Source: Clostridia bacterium
GTDB taxonomy: Bacteria; Bacillota; Clostridia; Oscillospirales; CAG-272
Direction: 5' to 3'
NCBI GenBank assembly: GCA_017456145.1
Contig: JAFTJZ010000073.1
Span: forward strand, 1-62,523
Length of the DNA stretch: 62,523 nucleotides
Both the position numbers and the translations under genes were made by a program. Below, in pieces: positions 53,202 through 62,180 of the stretch; positions within the stretch are counted from its first letter, which is position 1; each line of letters begins with the position of its first letter. A model generated the notes under the pieces. That model had not been told where the DNA came from. It was given only the letters and a program-made list of their open reading frames with translations, and ran no database searches.

Positions 53202-54113
53202 TTACAATTCTTCCCCAAATACGTACAGATAATAGTCCTCCAGCGTCGGCGCAGTGGTTTTTGAGTCGGGCGTGGGTGCCTCCTCAGCCAGAACACGCAG
53301 CTGCACCTGCCCCGTCTGCTCGTCGCGGTTGATGCTGATCACGCGGAACTTCTGTTGCAGCGCGGCGACGTCAGTCTCGGCGCAGGGCACACTGAAGACC
53401 TTGCCCTCGATCTTGGCGGTCAGCTCGGCGGGCGGTGCGTGGTCAACGATGATGCCTTTTTTGAGCATGATGATCTCGCGCGCGATGTACTCGATGTCCG
53501 ACACGACGTGCGTGGCGATAATCACGATCTTGTCAAACGCGATGCGCGAGATGTAGTTTCGGATGGCGATACGCTGCTTGGGGTCAAGGCCCGCGGTCGG
53601 CTCGTCGAGGATGAGTATTTTAGAGTCGCCCAGCACCGCCTGCGCCAGCGCAAGTCTTTGTTTCATACCGCCCGACAGCGCGCCGATCTTGCGGTGAGGC
53701 ACGTCGTCAAGCTCCACGGCCTTGAGCAAGCCCGCGATCTCGTCCGCAATGTACTGCTTGCGCGCCTTGCCCTTGAGATGCGCACCGACATCCTTGAGTG
53801 CCGCCATGTACCACAGAAATCTCTCAACGGTAAAGGTCGGGTACATCCCGGGGTACTGCGGCATAAAGCCGAGCAGGCTGCGGAAACGTACGCCCATTTT
53901 CAGAACGTCCTCCGGTTCTCCCTCGCCGTCCGCATAGGTGATGCTGCCGCTGTCTGCCTTGAGATTGTCAGTGATGATGTTCATCAGCGTGGATTTGCCC
54001 GAGCCGTTGGGTCCCAGCAGCGCGTAAATACCCGGCGTCAGCTCGGCGGTGAAGTCGGTCAGGGCCTTGTTGGTGCCGTAGGATTTGGAAATTTGGTTGA
54101 TGGAAAGTTTCAT
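53202..54113 (-). CDS. ABC transporter ATP-binding protein of the lipoprotein/permease cluster
   Basis: The 303-residue ATPase has Walker A GPNGSGKST (about 36-44), the signature LSGGMKQR, Walker B ILILDEPTAGLD and the switch histidine in IIATHV. It is of the CcmA type used with ABC-2 permeases. The last 70 residues form an extra C-terminal domain. It overlaps the half-size permease by four bases. It is the only such ATPase in the cluster, so it probably serves the two full-length permeases in trans. Confidence 0.93.
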   Translation of the reverse strand: MKLSINQISKSYGTNKALTDFTAELTPGIYALLGPNGSGKSTLMNIITDNLKADSGSITYADGEGEPEDVLKMGVRFRSLLGFMPQYPGMYPTFTVERFLWYMAALKDVGAHLKGKARKQYIADEIAGLLKAVELDDVPHRKIGALSGGMKQRLALAQAVLGDSKILILDEPTAGLDPKQRIAIRNYISRIAFDKIVIIATHVVSDIEYIAREIIMLKKGIIVDHAPPAELTAKIEGKVFSVPCAETDVAALQQKFRVISINRDEQTGQVQLRVLAEEAPTPDSKTTAPTLEDYYLYVFGEEL

Positions 54114-55189
54114 GTTATTTTCTCCCTTCTCTTTCTTATGTTTCTATCATATCGTGTATAGGCAAAACAGATCGCCGCAGTGCATATGAACAAATATATC
54201 GTCACAATGGCAGTTGTCTGCCACGCGTGGGTCGCAAAGCCGCGATGCAGCAATGCGTCCCCGTCCAAAAGATCGGATGGGCGCCACGGCAGACCGTCTG
54301 ATGAGAAGATCATCGCGGGCAGCGGCACGGTTACAACGGTTATTAGCAGTGTGATAAGTCCATTTTTTAAGACCGCGGACAGTGCCGTAAACAGCAGAGT
54401 CATCCCTACGGTGGACAGGAGCCGCAGGATACCCAGAACGGCAAGATAGCCGCCAAGCGTCCATGTGGCGGGCACCTCGCGATAATCGGCAAGGCTCATC
54501 AGCGTCACTCCGGGATCGGGCAAGGAATAAAGCGCATCTACAAGGGCTATATCCGACAGCCAAAATAACAGTGCAAGCGTCCCCGAGAGCAGCGCGGCAA
54601 ACTGCAGCTTTGTGCGAAAGAGCACACTGCGCCCACGCGCCGTTGTGCACAGGATGGGCCAAAAGCGGCTGTCATGCTCCTGCGTGATCAGGATCGACGC
54701 GAGCACAGCGATGCAAAGATACGCGAAGAAATCGTAGCCGCCCTGCAGCAGCTTATTCCATCCCGTGTCGTATACAAGAGACATATTCGCCTGCCGCTGT
54801 GTATTCGGCTCGGCAAGCAAAGACGTGTATCGATCATAAAACCGTGCAAAGGCATCCTCCCTTTGCACAGCGTCGTGGATGGTCTGCCATATCTGCTCCA
54901 ACTGTTGCTCATCCGTCACATCTATGTGCAACACCTCGCCGCGCAGCTGTACCGCATCCTCCAATCGGATCTGCTCTTCGTGGATCATCTGCTCCTTTTC
55001 CGGGGTCAACACGCCGCTCATGCGCGTCATATAGTCGCGATAAAACAATTCCTGACGGGTGATGGGATTTTCCTTGACCTCCAAGCCCAAAAACACCCCC
55101 TTGAGAACCATCAGCGCAAGCAACAACAGCAGGATCGTATGATTGTATCGGAGCTTTCGCATTTCCCACCCGACCATTCCCTGTGGCAT
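54110..55189 (-). CDS. Half-size ABC-2 permease (equivalent to the C-terminal half of the 780-residue permeases)
   Basis: From the likely start MPQGMVGWEMRKLRYN the protein is 359 residues. It aligns with the C-halves of copies 1 and 2: WEMRKL, one membrane segment, an outside helical region with FYRDYM and NMSLVYDTGWNKLLQGGYDFF, then about five membrane segments. The frame is open for 54 codons upstream, but there it overlaps a lipoprotein start in another frame. The start is uncertain, with no strong ribosome site. It may work as a homodimer with the ATPase or be a deletion product. Confidence 0.7.
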   Translation of the reverse strand: MPQGMVGWEMRKLRYNHTILLLLLALMVLKGVFLGLEVKENPITRQELFYRDYMTRMSGVLTPEKEQMIHEEQIRLEDAVQLRGEVLHIDVTDEQQLEQIWQTIHDAVQREDAFARFYDRYTSLLAEPNTQRQANMSLVYDTGWNKLLQGGYDFFAYLCIAVLASILITQEHDSRFWPILCTTARGRSVLFRTKLQFAALLSGTLALLFWLSDIALVDALYSLPDPGVTLMSLADYREVPATWTLGGYLAVLGILRLLSTVGMTLLFTALSAVLKNGLITLLITVVTVPLPAMIFSSDGLPWRPSDLLDGDALLHRGFATHAWQTTAIVTIYLFICTAAICFAYTRYDRNIRKRREKIT

Positions 55190-55392
55190 GGGATGGGAGA
55201 ATGACGGCTTGTCGGAGATGCGAGACTTTGACGCTTTATTTCGAACGGCAAGCCGCTCCCCGACGTTGCGGACAAGGACGACGGGGTGTCGAATATGTCG
55301 GGCGTAACGGAGGACGGGGGTGCATCGGAGGATTGACAAGCGACAAGGCAAAGAAATACGACAAACGTGAATGCAGCAAATAGTTTTTTCAT
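55111..55392 (-). pseudogene. Lipoprotein 5' end fused out of frame to the half-permease
   Basis: MKKLFAAFTFVVFLCLVACQ is a complete signal peptide with lipobox, followed by a serine/proline-rich linker. After about 45 codons the frame enters permease sequence in the wrong phase and stops within it. AAAGGACACC precedes the ATG and a strong promoter lies upstream. A deletion from inside a lipoprotein gene to the middle of its permease explains both this frame and the half-size permease. Confidence 0.7.
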
Positions 55393-55449
55393 ATGGTGTC
55401 CTTTCAAGCTACAGATTGCATCAAAAAACAAAAACGCTTTCACAATTTA

Positions 55450-55478
55450 ATCATAACACATTTGTCATGTTTTGTCAA
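55450..55478 (-). promoter_or_regulatory. Sigma-A promoter of the ATPase operon
   Basis: TTGACA (55473-55478) and TATGAT (55450-55455) are 17 bases apart on the minus strand. It differs from the motif shared by the other three operons. Confidence 0.85.
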
Positions 55479-55918
55479 CACATCATGCGCAAAATCAACG
55501 CATTGCACAAATATACCCTCGGCTTTTTGTTACATTTCACGAGAAACGCGCCTCAAAAAAGGTATCTTTCCGCCTTATATACATTACGCTGATGGCAGAG
55601 GCTTACTTTTTGCCCCGCGGAGTCCCCATCACCCAAGCATCTTCGATACGCCCCATACAGCAGCAATGCGCTACCCGGTGCAAAAGCGGCATACAGCACC
55701 AGCATCAAGGAACAAAAGCCCTCCTCATGAGCAAAGCAACAGGCACATGGCAACGCTGACCCTCAGACAAAGCAATTTTTCCATAAGCATCTCCACTTTC
55801 CAACCAGTTGCGCATCATAGTTTCATAACATCTTTATTATATCATATCCATTATCATTTTGCATCGGCTATATTGATCGGAATCCGACTGATGTTGATGC
55901 TCAATCAAACTCGTACGT
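55479..55918. other. Gene-free stretch between operons 2b and 3
   Basis: About 440 bases without a gene I can support. A minus frame near 55610-55690 reads CCCMGRIEDAWVMGTPRGKK before a stop and could be the tail of a deleted gene. No terminator hairpin of note follows the group B lipoprotein stop at 55.92 kb. Confidence 0.4.
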
Positions 55919-57112
55919 TCACTCGACCTCGATCGCTCGAATGATCTCCCCCGTGTCAAAGTGGATCTCGGCGAAGAACCTCTCGCCAAAGGCGTTTGTT
56001 TCCAAATCGAATATGCGAATATCTCCGTAATATATGTCCTCAAAAACGGTAAACGCAACGCCAATAAGATCAATCAGACCACTCTCATCCGTCCAGACGG
56101 GGCGAACACCGCTGCCGTCGTGGTTGCAGGTATAGATCGTATCGCTGCCGATATACTCGTATTCTTCCTCGCCTCCCTCCCCGCGCACAGGCTCACCGAT
56201 CGGGCGCATCGGCTGCTGCGGGAAGAAATAAATGGCATCGTTTGTCAGTGCATAGGTGGCTACGGGCTCATCGACCAGCACGGCATGCTCGCCGCTGACA
56301 GCGTCAAAACGGAGCAGCTGCCGCCCGCCGCCGTTTGCAGGAATGGCGATCTCGTAAAAATAGCCGTCCAAATAGCGCAGTGACACAAAGCCCTCTCGAT
56401 AACCCAGCGCACCGTGATCGATCAGCAGCGTCTGCTGCATCGTCGCAAGATCGGTACGCCAAAAGCCACCCTGATAAGCGGTGTACAAAATGCCGTCTAT
56501 CACATAGTAAAGGATATCCATCCCCGAGCGACATTCATAAACCACCTCATGCGTACCGCTTTCCATATCGTAGCGGCTGATATAGCTCAAATAATCGGAG
56601 AGCAGATCAGGATTGCCTCCTTCTTTGAGCTGCATATTAGAATAATAATAGTAATACTTACCGTCAACGCAGGCACTTTCAAAGGCACCCCGTTCTTCCT
56701 CGGGTAGTGTGAACAGCAGCTGCACGCTCCCCGTCGAAATTTCCCGATAGCAAAAATAATACATATCCTCCTGCGGAACAAATACCGAAAAATACATGCG
56801 GTCGCCGACAAGACTGTGCATGAAACAATATCCGCGCTCCAGATAACACTCCCCGTCACATTCGGGGTCCTCGCAGTATCCCCTGATCAGCTCACCCGTC
56901 TGTATATCGTAGATGGCGTTATACAGCACCAGCGTGTCGTTCATGCGATCCGCCTCGGTGAGCATCATGGTCGACCACGCCTGCAGCACACGGCTTTCAT
57001 AACTGCTCGGTGCCATATCGGGTAAATTCTCCGCGCAGCCGCCAAGACTTACCGCAAGGAGTAAAACGGCAAGAGCGACCGCCATCTTCCGAATTGATTT
57101 TATCATACGCAT
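55919..57112 (-). CDS. Three-cysteine lipoprotein (group B), copy 1
   Basis: The 397-residue protein has lipobox SLGGCAEN and a cysteine block RGYCEDPECDGECYLERGYC, which keeps the C-x-D-x-x-C core of group A but with a DG in place of the histidine. Blade-like strands follow. The last 25 codons are identical in DNA to those of the next copy (75 bp), a sign of gene conversion. An in-frame ATG two codons down has better spacing to AGAAGAG and may be the true start. Confidence 0.75.
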   Translation of the reverse strand: MRMIKSIRKMAVALAVLLLAVSLGGCAENLPDMAPSSYESRVLQAWSTMMLTEADRMNDTLVLYNAIYDIQTGELIRGYCEDPECDGECYLERGYCFMHSLVGDRMYFSVFVPQEDMYYFCYREISTGSVQLLFTLPEEERGAFESACVDGKYYYYYSNMQLKEGGNPDLLSDYLSYISRYDMESGTHEVVYECRSGMDILYYVIDGILYTAYQGGFWRTDLATMQQTLLIDHGALGYREGFVSLRYLDGYFYEIAIPANGGGRQLLRFDAVSGEHAVLVDEPVATYALTNDAIYFFPQQPMRPIGEPVRGEGGEEEYEYIGSDTIYTCNHDGSGVRPVWTDESGLIDLIGVAFTVFEDIYYGDIRIFDLETNAFGERFFAEIHFDTGEIIRAIEVE

Positions 57113-57118
57113 CTCTTC

Positions 57119-58300
57119 TCACTCGACCTCGATCGCTCGAATGATCTCCCCCGTGTCAAAGTGGATCTCGGCGAAGAACCTCTCGCCAAAGGCATTTGTC
57201 TTCAAATCAAATTCCCGCATCCAGCCGTACAGAACACCGTCAACGATGGTGCAGTCTCCCGCATATTCCAAAAGCCCCGTCTGCTCCGTCCAGACCTTGC
57301 GGATATTTTCGCCGTCAAGGTCGCAGGCGAACAGCGTCGGGGAGTCCCCAATGGCTACATAACCGTCGCTTTCGGGAGGATAGATGCTCGGGTCGTTGAT
57401 CTGATGCGGGTCTACGGGCCAGAAATAGATGGCATCGTTGGTAATGCAGTAGTTTCTCACGGGAACATCGCCGACGACCTTGCACTCCCGCGTCTGCTCA
57501 TCGACCACGATCAGATGCATCTCCGTCTGCTCCAAAATGGCGGCGCTGATAAACTTGCCGTCGATATACGCACCCATCGGAAAAACAGGGAGCGGAGGAC
57601 ACGCCCCCGAATGGTAGACGCTTTGCTCCATGGTCGCAAGCTCGGTGATGTAAAACACATCCTCAAGCTTGGTGAACATCCGACCATCCAACACCATAGC
57701 GCACCCTTCTCCCTCGCGCAGCTCGTATACCTCCTCGCGCTCGCCACCGTCCACAGGGACACGATAAACAACCTCGGTATAGCTCTCGGGAAGATTGGGG
57801 TTGCTCTGCTCGTCAAGACGCTTTTCGGTGAAATAGATCCACCCGTCGTCCACCTCAAAAACCCGTCCCGAGCCGGATCGATTGTCCATCTGCATGGTAT
57901 ACAGGATCACATTCTCCCCCGTCAGAATGCTCCGATAACAATAGTAAATATCCTTCCTGTTTCCTGCGCCGAACAGTGAGAAATAAATTCTGCCGTCCCG
58001 CACCGCCTGCACTTCAATTCCGCCCGATTCCCAGATGCAGCTGCCATCACACTCGGGATCCTCACAGAACTCACGCAGCAGCTCGCCCGTCTGACGGTTG
58101 AATATGGTTCCGGTCTTCAAAACGATAAAATCGTTCCAGCAAGTGCCGCCGGGGTATCCCCCGCGCACACGAGATTCATAGGAGAGCGAGGTCTTCATCT
58201 CCGGCAATTTTTCCGCGCAGCCGCCAAGGCTTGCCGCAAGCAAAAGAACGGCAACCGCGGCGCACAACATACGCGTAAGCGATATCATTGTTTTTTTCAT
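57119..58300 (-). CDS. Three-cysteine lipoprotein (group B), copy 2
   Basis: The 393-residue protein has lipobox SLGGCAEK (about Cys28) and the block REFCEDPECDGSCIWESGG. Middle segments FFAEIHFDTGEIIRAIEVE at the end and RVPVDGGEREEVYELREGEG are shared with the group. AAGGAGAACATTC precedes the ATG. It lies six bases from copy 1 in an operon of six genes. Confidence 0.75.
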   Translation of the reverse strand: MKKTMISLTRMLCAAVAVLLLAASLGGCAEKLPEMKTSLSYESRVRGGYPGGTCWNDFIVLKTGTIFNRQTGELLREFCEDPECDGSCIWESGGIEVQAVRDGRIYFSLFGAGNRKDIYYCYRSILTGENVILYTMQMDNRSGSGRVFEVDDGWIYFTEKRLDEQSNPNLPESYTEVVYRVPVDGGEREEVYELREGEGCAMVLDGRMFTKLEDVFYITELATMEQSVYHSGACPPLPVFPMGAYIDGKFISAAILEQTEMHLIVVDEQTRECKVVGDVPVRNYCITNDAIYFWPVDPHQINDPSIYPPESDGYVAIGDSPTLFACDLDGENIRKVWTEQTGLLEYAGDCTIVDGVLYGWMREFDLKTNAFGERFFAEIHFDTGEIIRAIEVE

Positions 58301-58333
58301 GAATGTTCTCCTTTTTCTGATTTATTCATTGCA

Positions 58334-59422
58334 TCATTCTCCGAGCAGCGCATCCACGTATTCCGCATCCACCCACATCGCAGGGCGGACGCCTTGACAG
58401 CGGCTGCCTACATTGCTCCCGACCTTAGTCCCTCCCCCGTAGCCGATGGTTGTCATATACAGCTGCTCCTTGTCTCCGTGCCGAACCCAATATGGGTAAG
58501 AGAGCGCGCCACCGTACATATCCTCGGTCGTGAACCCTTGGGCTTGGACATAGGCGGTGGCAATTCCGATCGCATATTCCGCGGCTAGCGTTCTGCCGAT
58601 CTCAACATAGCTCAAAAGGAATATATAGTCGTCAGCCCTTACGTCCTCAAGATGGACTCTGCGTATACCGGCTCGCTCCCCGTCCGCAAACGCCGTGCGA
58701 TAAAAATCTTCATTCAACCATGTGCGCAGTGTGCGATCCTTGTAGGAACGATAGATTACGGGCTTATCGGCGGTATATGGCAGATATTCAATGACGTAGC
58801 GGCTAACCAGCAAATAGCGGCTTTGATCCTCACTCCGATCAAGGATGAGCCACTCGATCGGCTCCGCACCGTTCTCTACATCGTTGTCCTGCTCATATTC
58901 ACCGATGAACACCGTCGTCTCATACCCATACGGCGACCACGCCGCCTGACAAAAGATCTTTCGATCCCCCGACCATATCCCGCCATCGGCAATCTTTACA
59001 GCGCCCCGATACCAGCCCTCAAAAACGTAGCCCTCCCGCTCGGGAGTGGGCATGGTATAAAATTCCCCTGCCGTAAAATAGATCTCCTGCACCGTGTCAG
59101 TGCCATCGTTCATCTCCAGCTGCACACAGCTGACGGCAGGTTTCCAGCGGTGTTTGAGTGTCAGGTCTGCCGTGACGGTATCGGTCTCAAAGTTCCACTG
59201 CCGCTCACTGCCGCTCTCCTCTACCCACCAGCCCGCGCTGTCGGCGTTGGACTTGCTCTTTTCCGGCGGCTCGGCAAGCCTCTCCCCCGCGGCAACGCGC
59301 ACGGTCTCCACGGTGCCAAGATAATCGTAATCCAGCGTGACCGTATACATCTCGGGCGATTGTTCGCAGGAGACGAGCAGGAATATAATTGCAAAGAAAC
59401 ACAAACTTTTTATTATTTTCAT
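58334..59422 (-). CDS. Lipoprotein with DUF6273-like domain
   Basis: The start MKIIKSLCFFAIIF, eight bases after GGAGG, gives 362 residues with lipobox LLVSCEQS. Residues about 20-160 contain two InlB/Flg_new-like repeats, the second reading YTMPTPEREGYVFEGWYRGA. The C-terminal half reads IEWLILDRSEDQSRYLLVSR then TLRTWLNEDFYRTAFADGER, which is the DUF6273 pattern. It lacks the three-cysteine block. It is embedded among group B lipoproteins and co-transcribed; function is unknown. Confidence 0.8.
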   Translation of the reverse strand: MKIIKSLCFFAIIFLLVSCEQSPEMYTVTLDYDYLGTVETVRVAAGERLAEPPEKSKSNADSAGWWVEESGSERQWNFETDTVTADLTLKHRWKPAVSCVQLEMNDGTDTVQEIYFTAGEFYTMPTPEREGYVFEGWYRGAVKIADGGIWSGDRKIFCQAAWSPYGYETTVFIGEYEQDNDVENGAEPIEWLILDRSEDQSRYLLVSRYVIEYLPYTADKPVIYRSYKDRTLRTWLNEDFYRTAFADGERAGIRRVHLEDVRADDYIFLLSYVEIGRTLAAEYAIGIATAYVQAQGFTTEDMYGGALSYPYWVRHGDKEQLYMTTIGYGGGTKVGSNVGSRCQGVRPAMWVDAEYVDALLGE

Positions 59423-59439
59423 ATTGGGTACCTCCATGT

Positions 59440-60609
59440 TCATTCCACGCGCAGCGCGGGGAGAATCTCCCCCGTATCAAACCGAATTTCGGCAAAGAAC
59501 GGAGCGCTCCATGCATTGCTCTCAACGTCAAAGTGTGACACATTACCATAAAAAACGCCGTCTGCCACGGTAAATCCGTAGATAAAATCGTACAGCCCGC
59601 TCTCGTCGGTCCAGATGTGACGCACGTTGCCGCCGTCCGTGTCGCAAGCGTAGATGGTCGGCGCACATACGTTTGAATACTGCATTTCAAACTCAGGCGC
59701 GCTGACTGTGTGCGGCTGCCGCAGTACGAAATATACCGCATCGTTGGTCACGGCGTAGGATGCCAGAGGCTCCTCGGTGATCAGCTGCCACTCTCCGCTC
59801 TCCACGTGCAAAACTGCGAGTAAAAAGGTCGCCGTGCCCTCGGGGAAGGCGGGCATATACAAATATCCGTCCACGTACTGCAACGCACCAAAGCTTTGGC
59901 GAAAGCCGTTCTCCACGCTGTTGTACAGTGCTCTTTGCTCCCCCGTCGTCAGATCATAACGGTAGATCGTCCCCATATCGACGGTATATACCCCGTTATC
60001 TGCGACCAGCTGAAGACTCTCCGACACACTGCGCGCCATATAGACCATCTCGCTCTCGCCGCCCTCCAGGGGAATGCGGAAGATGCAATCCGCATAATCT
60101 GTCGGATTGTCGCTGTCGCCCCCCTCCTTCAGCTGCGTACGCATATAGTACATATATCCATTCTCGATCCACGCATGCGTCTCCGATGTGCTCTCCTCTC
60201 GCGGCAGCCTCAGCAGCACCTCCACCCGCCCCGTCAAAAGCTCAAGATCACAGTAGAGATACAGATCCTCTGCGGCATAATATTGCGTAAAGTATACGCG
60301 CCCGTCACAGATCTGATTCACGCTCGTATACCCCGCCTCCAAAAAGCAGTTGCCATCACACGCGGCATCCTCGCAAAAGTCTCCTCGGATCTCCCCCGAG
60401 AAGGCATCGTACAAATTGCCCATATCATCCACCGCAAAATCGTGATAAACGCCTACCGTTCCTTGCCAAAAGCCCATGACGCGGCTCTCATAAGCGCCCT
60501 CCGTCTCTCGCTCGAACTCGGGCAGCCTCTCTGCACATCCGCCAAGGCTGAGCGCACAGAGCAGTGCGGCAAGGCTCGCGGCGATGGCGCGTACGTGTTG
60601 ATTTATCAT
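59440..60609 (-). CDS. Three-cysteine lipoprotein (group B), copy 3
   Basis: The start MINQHVRAIAASLAALLC (GAGAGGA site) gives 389 residues with lipobox SLGGCAER. The block RGDFCEDAACDGNCFLEAGY matches group B. The end, FFAEIRFDTGEILPALRVE, parallels copies 1 and 2 but is diverged, so it was not part of their recent conversion. Confidence 0.75.
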   Translation of the reverse strand: MINQHVRAIAASLAALLCALSLGGCAERLPEFERETEGAYESRVMGFWQGTVGVYHDFAVDDMGNLYDAFSGEIRGDFCEDAACDGNCFLEAGYTSVNQICDGRVYFTQYYAAEDLYLYCDLELLTGRVEVLLRLPREESTSETHAWIENGYMYYMRTQLKEGGDSDNPTDYADCIFRIPLEGGESEMVYMARSVSESLQLVADNGVYTVDMGTIYRYDLTTGEQRALYNSVENGFRQSFGALQYVDGYLYMPAFPEGTATFLLAVLHVESGEWQLITEEPLASYAVTNDAVYFVLRQPHTVSAPEFEMQYSNVCAPTIYACDTDGGNVRHIWTDESGLYDFIYGFTVADGVFYGNVSHFDVESNAWSAPFFAEIRFDTGEILPALRVE

Positions 60610-60661
60610 ATCTTTCATTCCTCTCAGATTTCATTTCCTTGGCGGAGCAATCGGATCATGC

Positions 60662-60934
60662 TCACCGCCTGCCCGCATGGGCAAATCGTCTGTGCTGCGT
60701 ATACAATACACCCCCGATCACCGCTCCGCAGATGAGGATCAGCAGCACAAAGTACCAAGCCCCGCGAGAAAGATAGGCATACATAGCCTGCGGCTGCGTC
60801 AGGGCGAGCAGCGATACGAGCTGCCGCGCAGCCACGTACCCGCACATAAGCGCGAGCAGCAAGAGCAGCAGTAAAAACGCTCTGTTGCCCCACAGCTTTT
60901 TGATCTCACCCCTGAGAATGTGTAGGTAGGTCAT
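60662..60934 (-). pseudogene. Permease with internal deletion (90 codons)
   Basis: The first 37 residues (MTYLHILRGEIKKLWGNRAF, LLLLLLLALMCGYVAAR) match the start of permease copy 2. A short unrelated bridge leads to AWYFVLLILICGAVIGGVLY and a basic tail, which resembles the last membrane segment of the family. A large in-frame deletion that left the first and last segments is the simplest view. It lies 17 bases after a lipoprotein, as the intact permeases do. Confidence 0.7.
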
Positions 60935-60951
60935 GGTGGGCTCCATTCTGC

Positions 60952-62118
60952 TCAAAACTTTTTGGGGTGGATGATTTCAAAATCTTCGGCGACAAAGCCG
61001 TCAGATTTTTCGGTTAATTTTCCGTATATGTGTACGGGGCTTCCGTTTTCGTATTCTTTTCGATAGTAATACAACGAATCTTCAAAGGATACAACCTCAC
61101 GAAGCGTTCCGCCGAAGTCATAGACAAATTCCGCATCTCCTCCGTCTATAGAAATGCGATAAAGTATATTCCCAAGCAAATAGCCGGAATCCTGCCAAAT
61201 GTACTCTATAAAATACAAATACGAACCATCAAATCCTGTTGGATGAATCGGCTCCTGCTGCTCTAAAACCACATACGATTCACCATTTTTAATATTGTCA
61301 TAGCGAAAGCCAACACTCGCATGTTGCCCGTTTCGTGTGTCGTACAAAATGCTGATCGCGTCACTGCCGTTCATGTAATAAAAGCCGTTTTGATAATCTG
61401 TTTTCGTGAATTGCCGGAAATTTTCATCTGTAAGATAACAATCCGTTTCGTCTACGAATGTAACAAGAAAAACATCCCCACTGATATACATGACATAATG
61501 AAAATATTTCCCATTCGGTGGCGTCATTACTTCTGCCTTTCCTTTTTCCACATCATAGCGCACAATATCATATCCTGACTCGGTTCTTTTCACGGGGAAA
61601 TAAAGGAATTGTCCGGAAACGCACAAATAATCGGTGTCAATCATATTTCCGTTCCCTTCCCATGCGCAACGCATCTCTTGGGTGTCTCCGTCAATACAGT
61701 ACAAACGACTTCCACCCTTCTTTCCAGGCTCGGGCGGTACACCGTACAGATTTCCATCATACGGATGGTACTGCAACAGTCTCGGCTGATATAGCGTGCG
61801 TGCAACACAATTCGTATGCTTACACAATGAATCAAAGCAATAAATCCTCTCATCGCCGCTTGATTTATTTACATAATATAATGCTGCACCATTATCTTGG
61901 TTGGCAACCAAAAGCGCGCCCGGAATGTTTCTGAAATAATACGAATGCTGGTAAACAGAGGAAATTTGATATTTTGAAATATCAATCTCATCCGCTTTCA
62001 AGAATGCATCCGAGGAAGATGACGAATTCCCTTCCGGGGATGGCATCTCTTGTGCGCAGGATGTCAATGTGCAAACAAGCAGGAAAACAACTAAAAATTT
62101 CAATAATGATTGTTTCAA
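60952..62118 (-). CDS. Three-cysteine beta-propeller-like lipoprotein (group A), copy 6
   Basis: The gene uses a TTG start nine bases after AGGAGG. The 388-residue protein has lipobox LTSCAQEMP (Cys21) and a serine-rich linker. The block YYVNKSSGDERIYCFDSLC continues as KHTNC. It is closest to copy 3, sharing LLQYHPYDGNLYG-type text, the ILYRISIDGGDAE segment and the end SDGFVAEDFEIIHP. It heads a six-gene operon whose permease is reduced to a fragment. Confidence 0.78.
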   Translation of the reverse strand: MKQSLLKFLVVFLLVCTLTSCAQEMPSPEGNSSSSSDAFLKADEIDISKYQISSVYQHSYYFRNIPGALLVANQDNGAALYYVNKSSGDERIYCFDSLCKHTNCVARTLYQPRLLQYHPYDGNLYGVPPEPGKKGGSRLYCIDGDTQEMRCAWEGNGNMIDTDYLCVSGQFLYFPVKRTESGYDIVRYDVEKGKAEVMTPPNGKYFHYVMYISGDVFLVTFVDETDCYLTDENFRQFTKTDYQNGFYYMNGSDAISILYDTRNGQHASVGFRYDNIKNGESYVVLEQQEPIHPTGFDGSYLYFIEYIWQDSGYLLGNILYRISIDGGDAEFVYDFGGTLREVVSFEDSLYYYRKEYENGSPVHIYGKLTEKSDGFVAEDFEIIHPKKF

Positions 62119-62180
62119 TCAAATACGCCTCCTCATATATTCACAAAATTGGTAATTACTAAACAAATGCGATCAGGAGA

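Noticed and set aside
42044-62118. Phase-variable antigen locus
   Set aside because: Shared 3' ends suggest gene conversion, but no homopolymer tracts, invertible promoters, recombinase or silent promoterless cassettes were seen; most copies have intact starts and ribosome sites.
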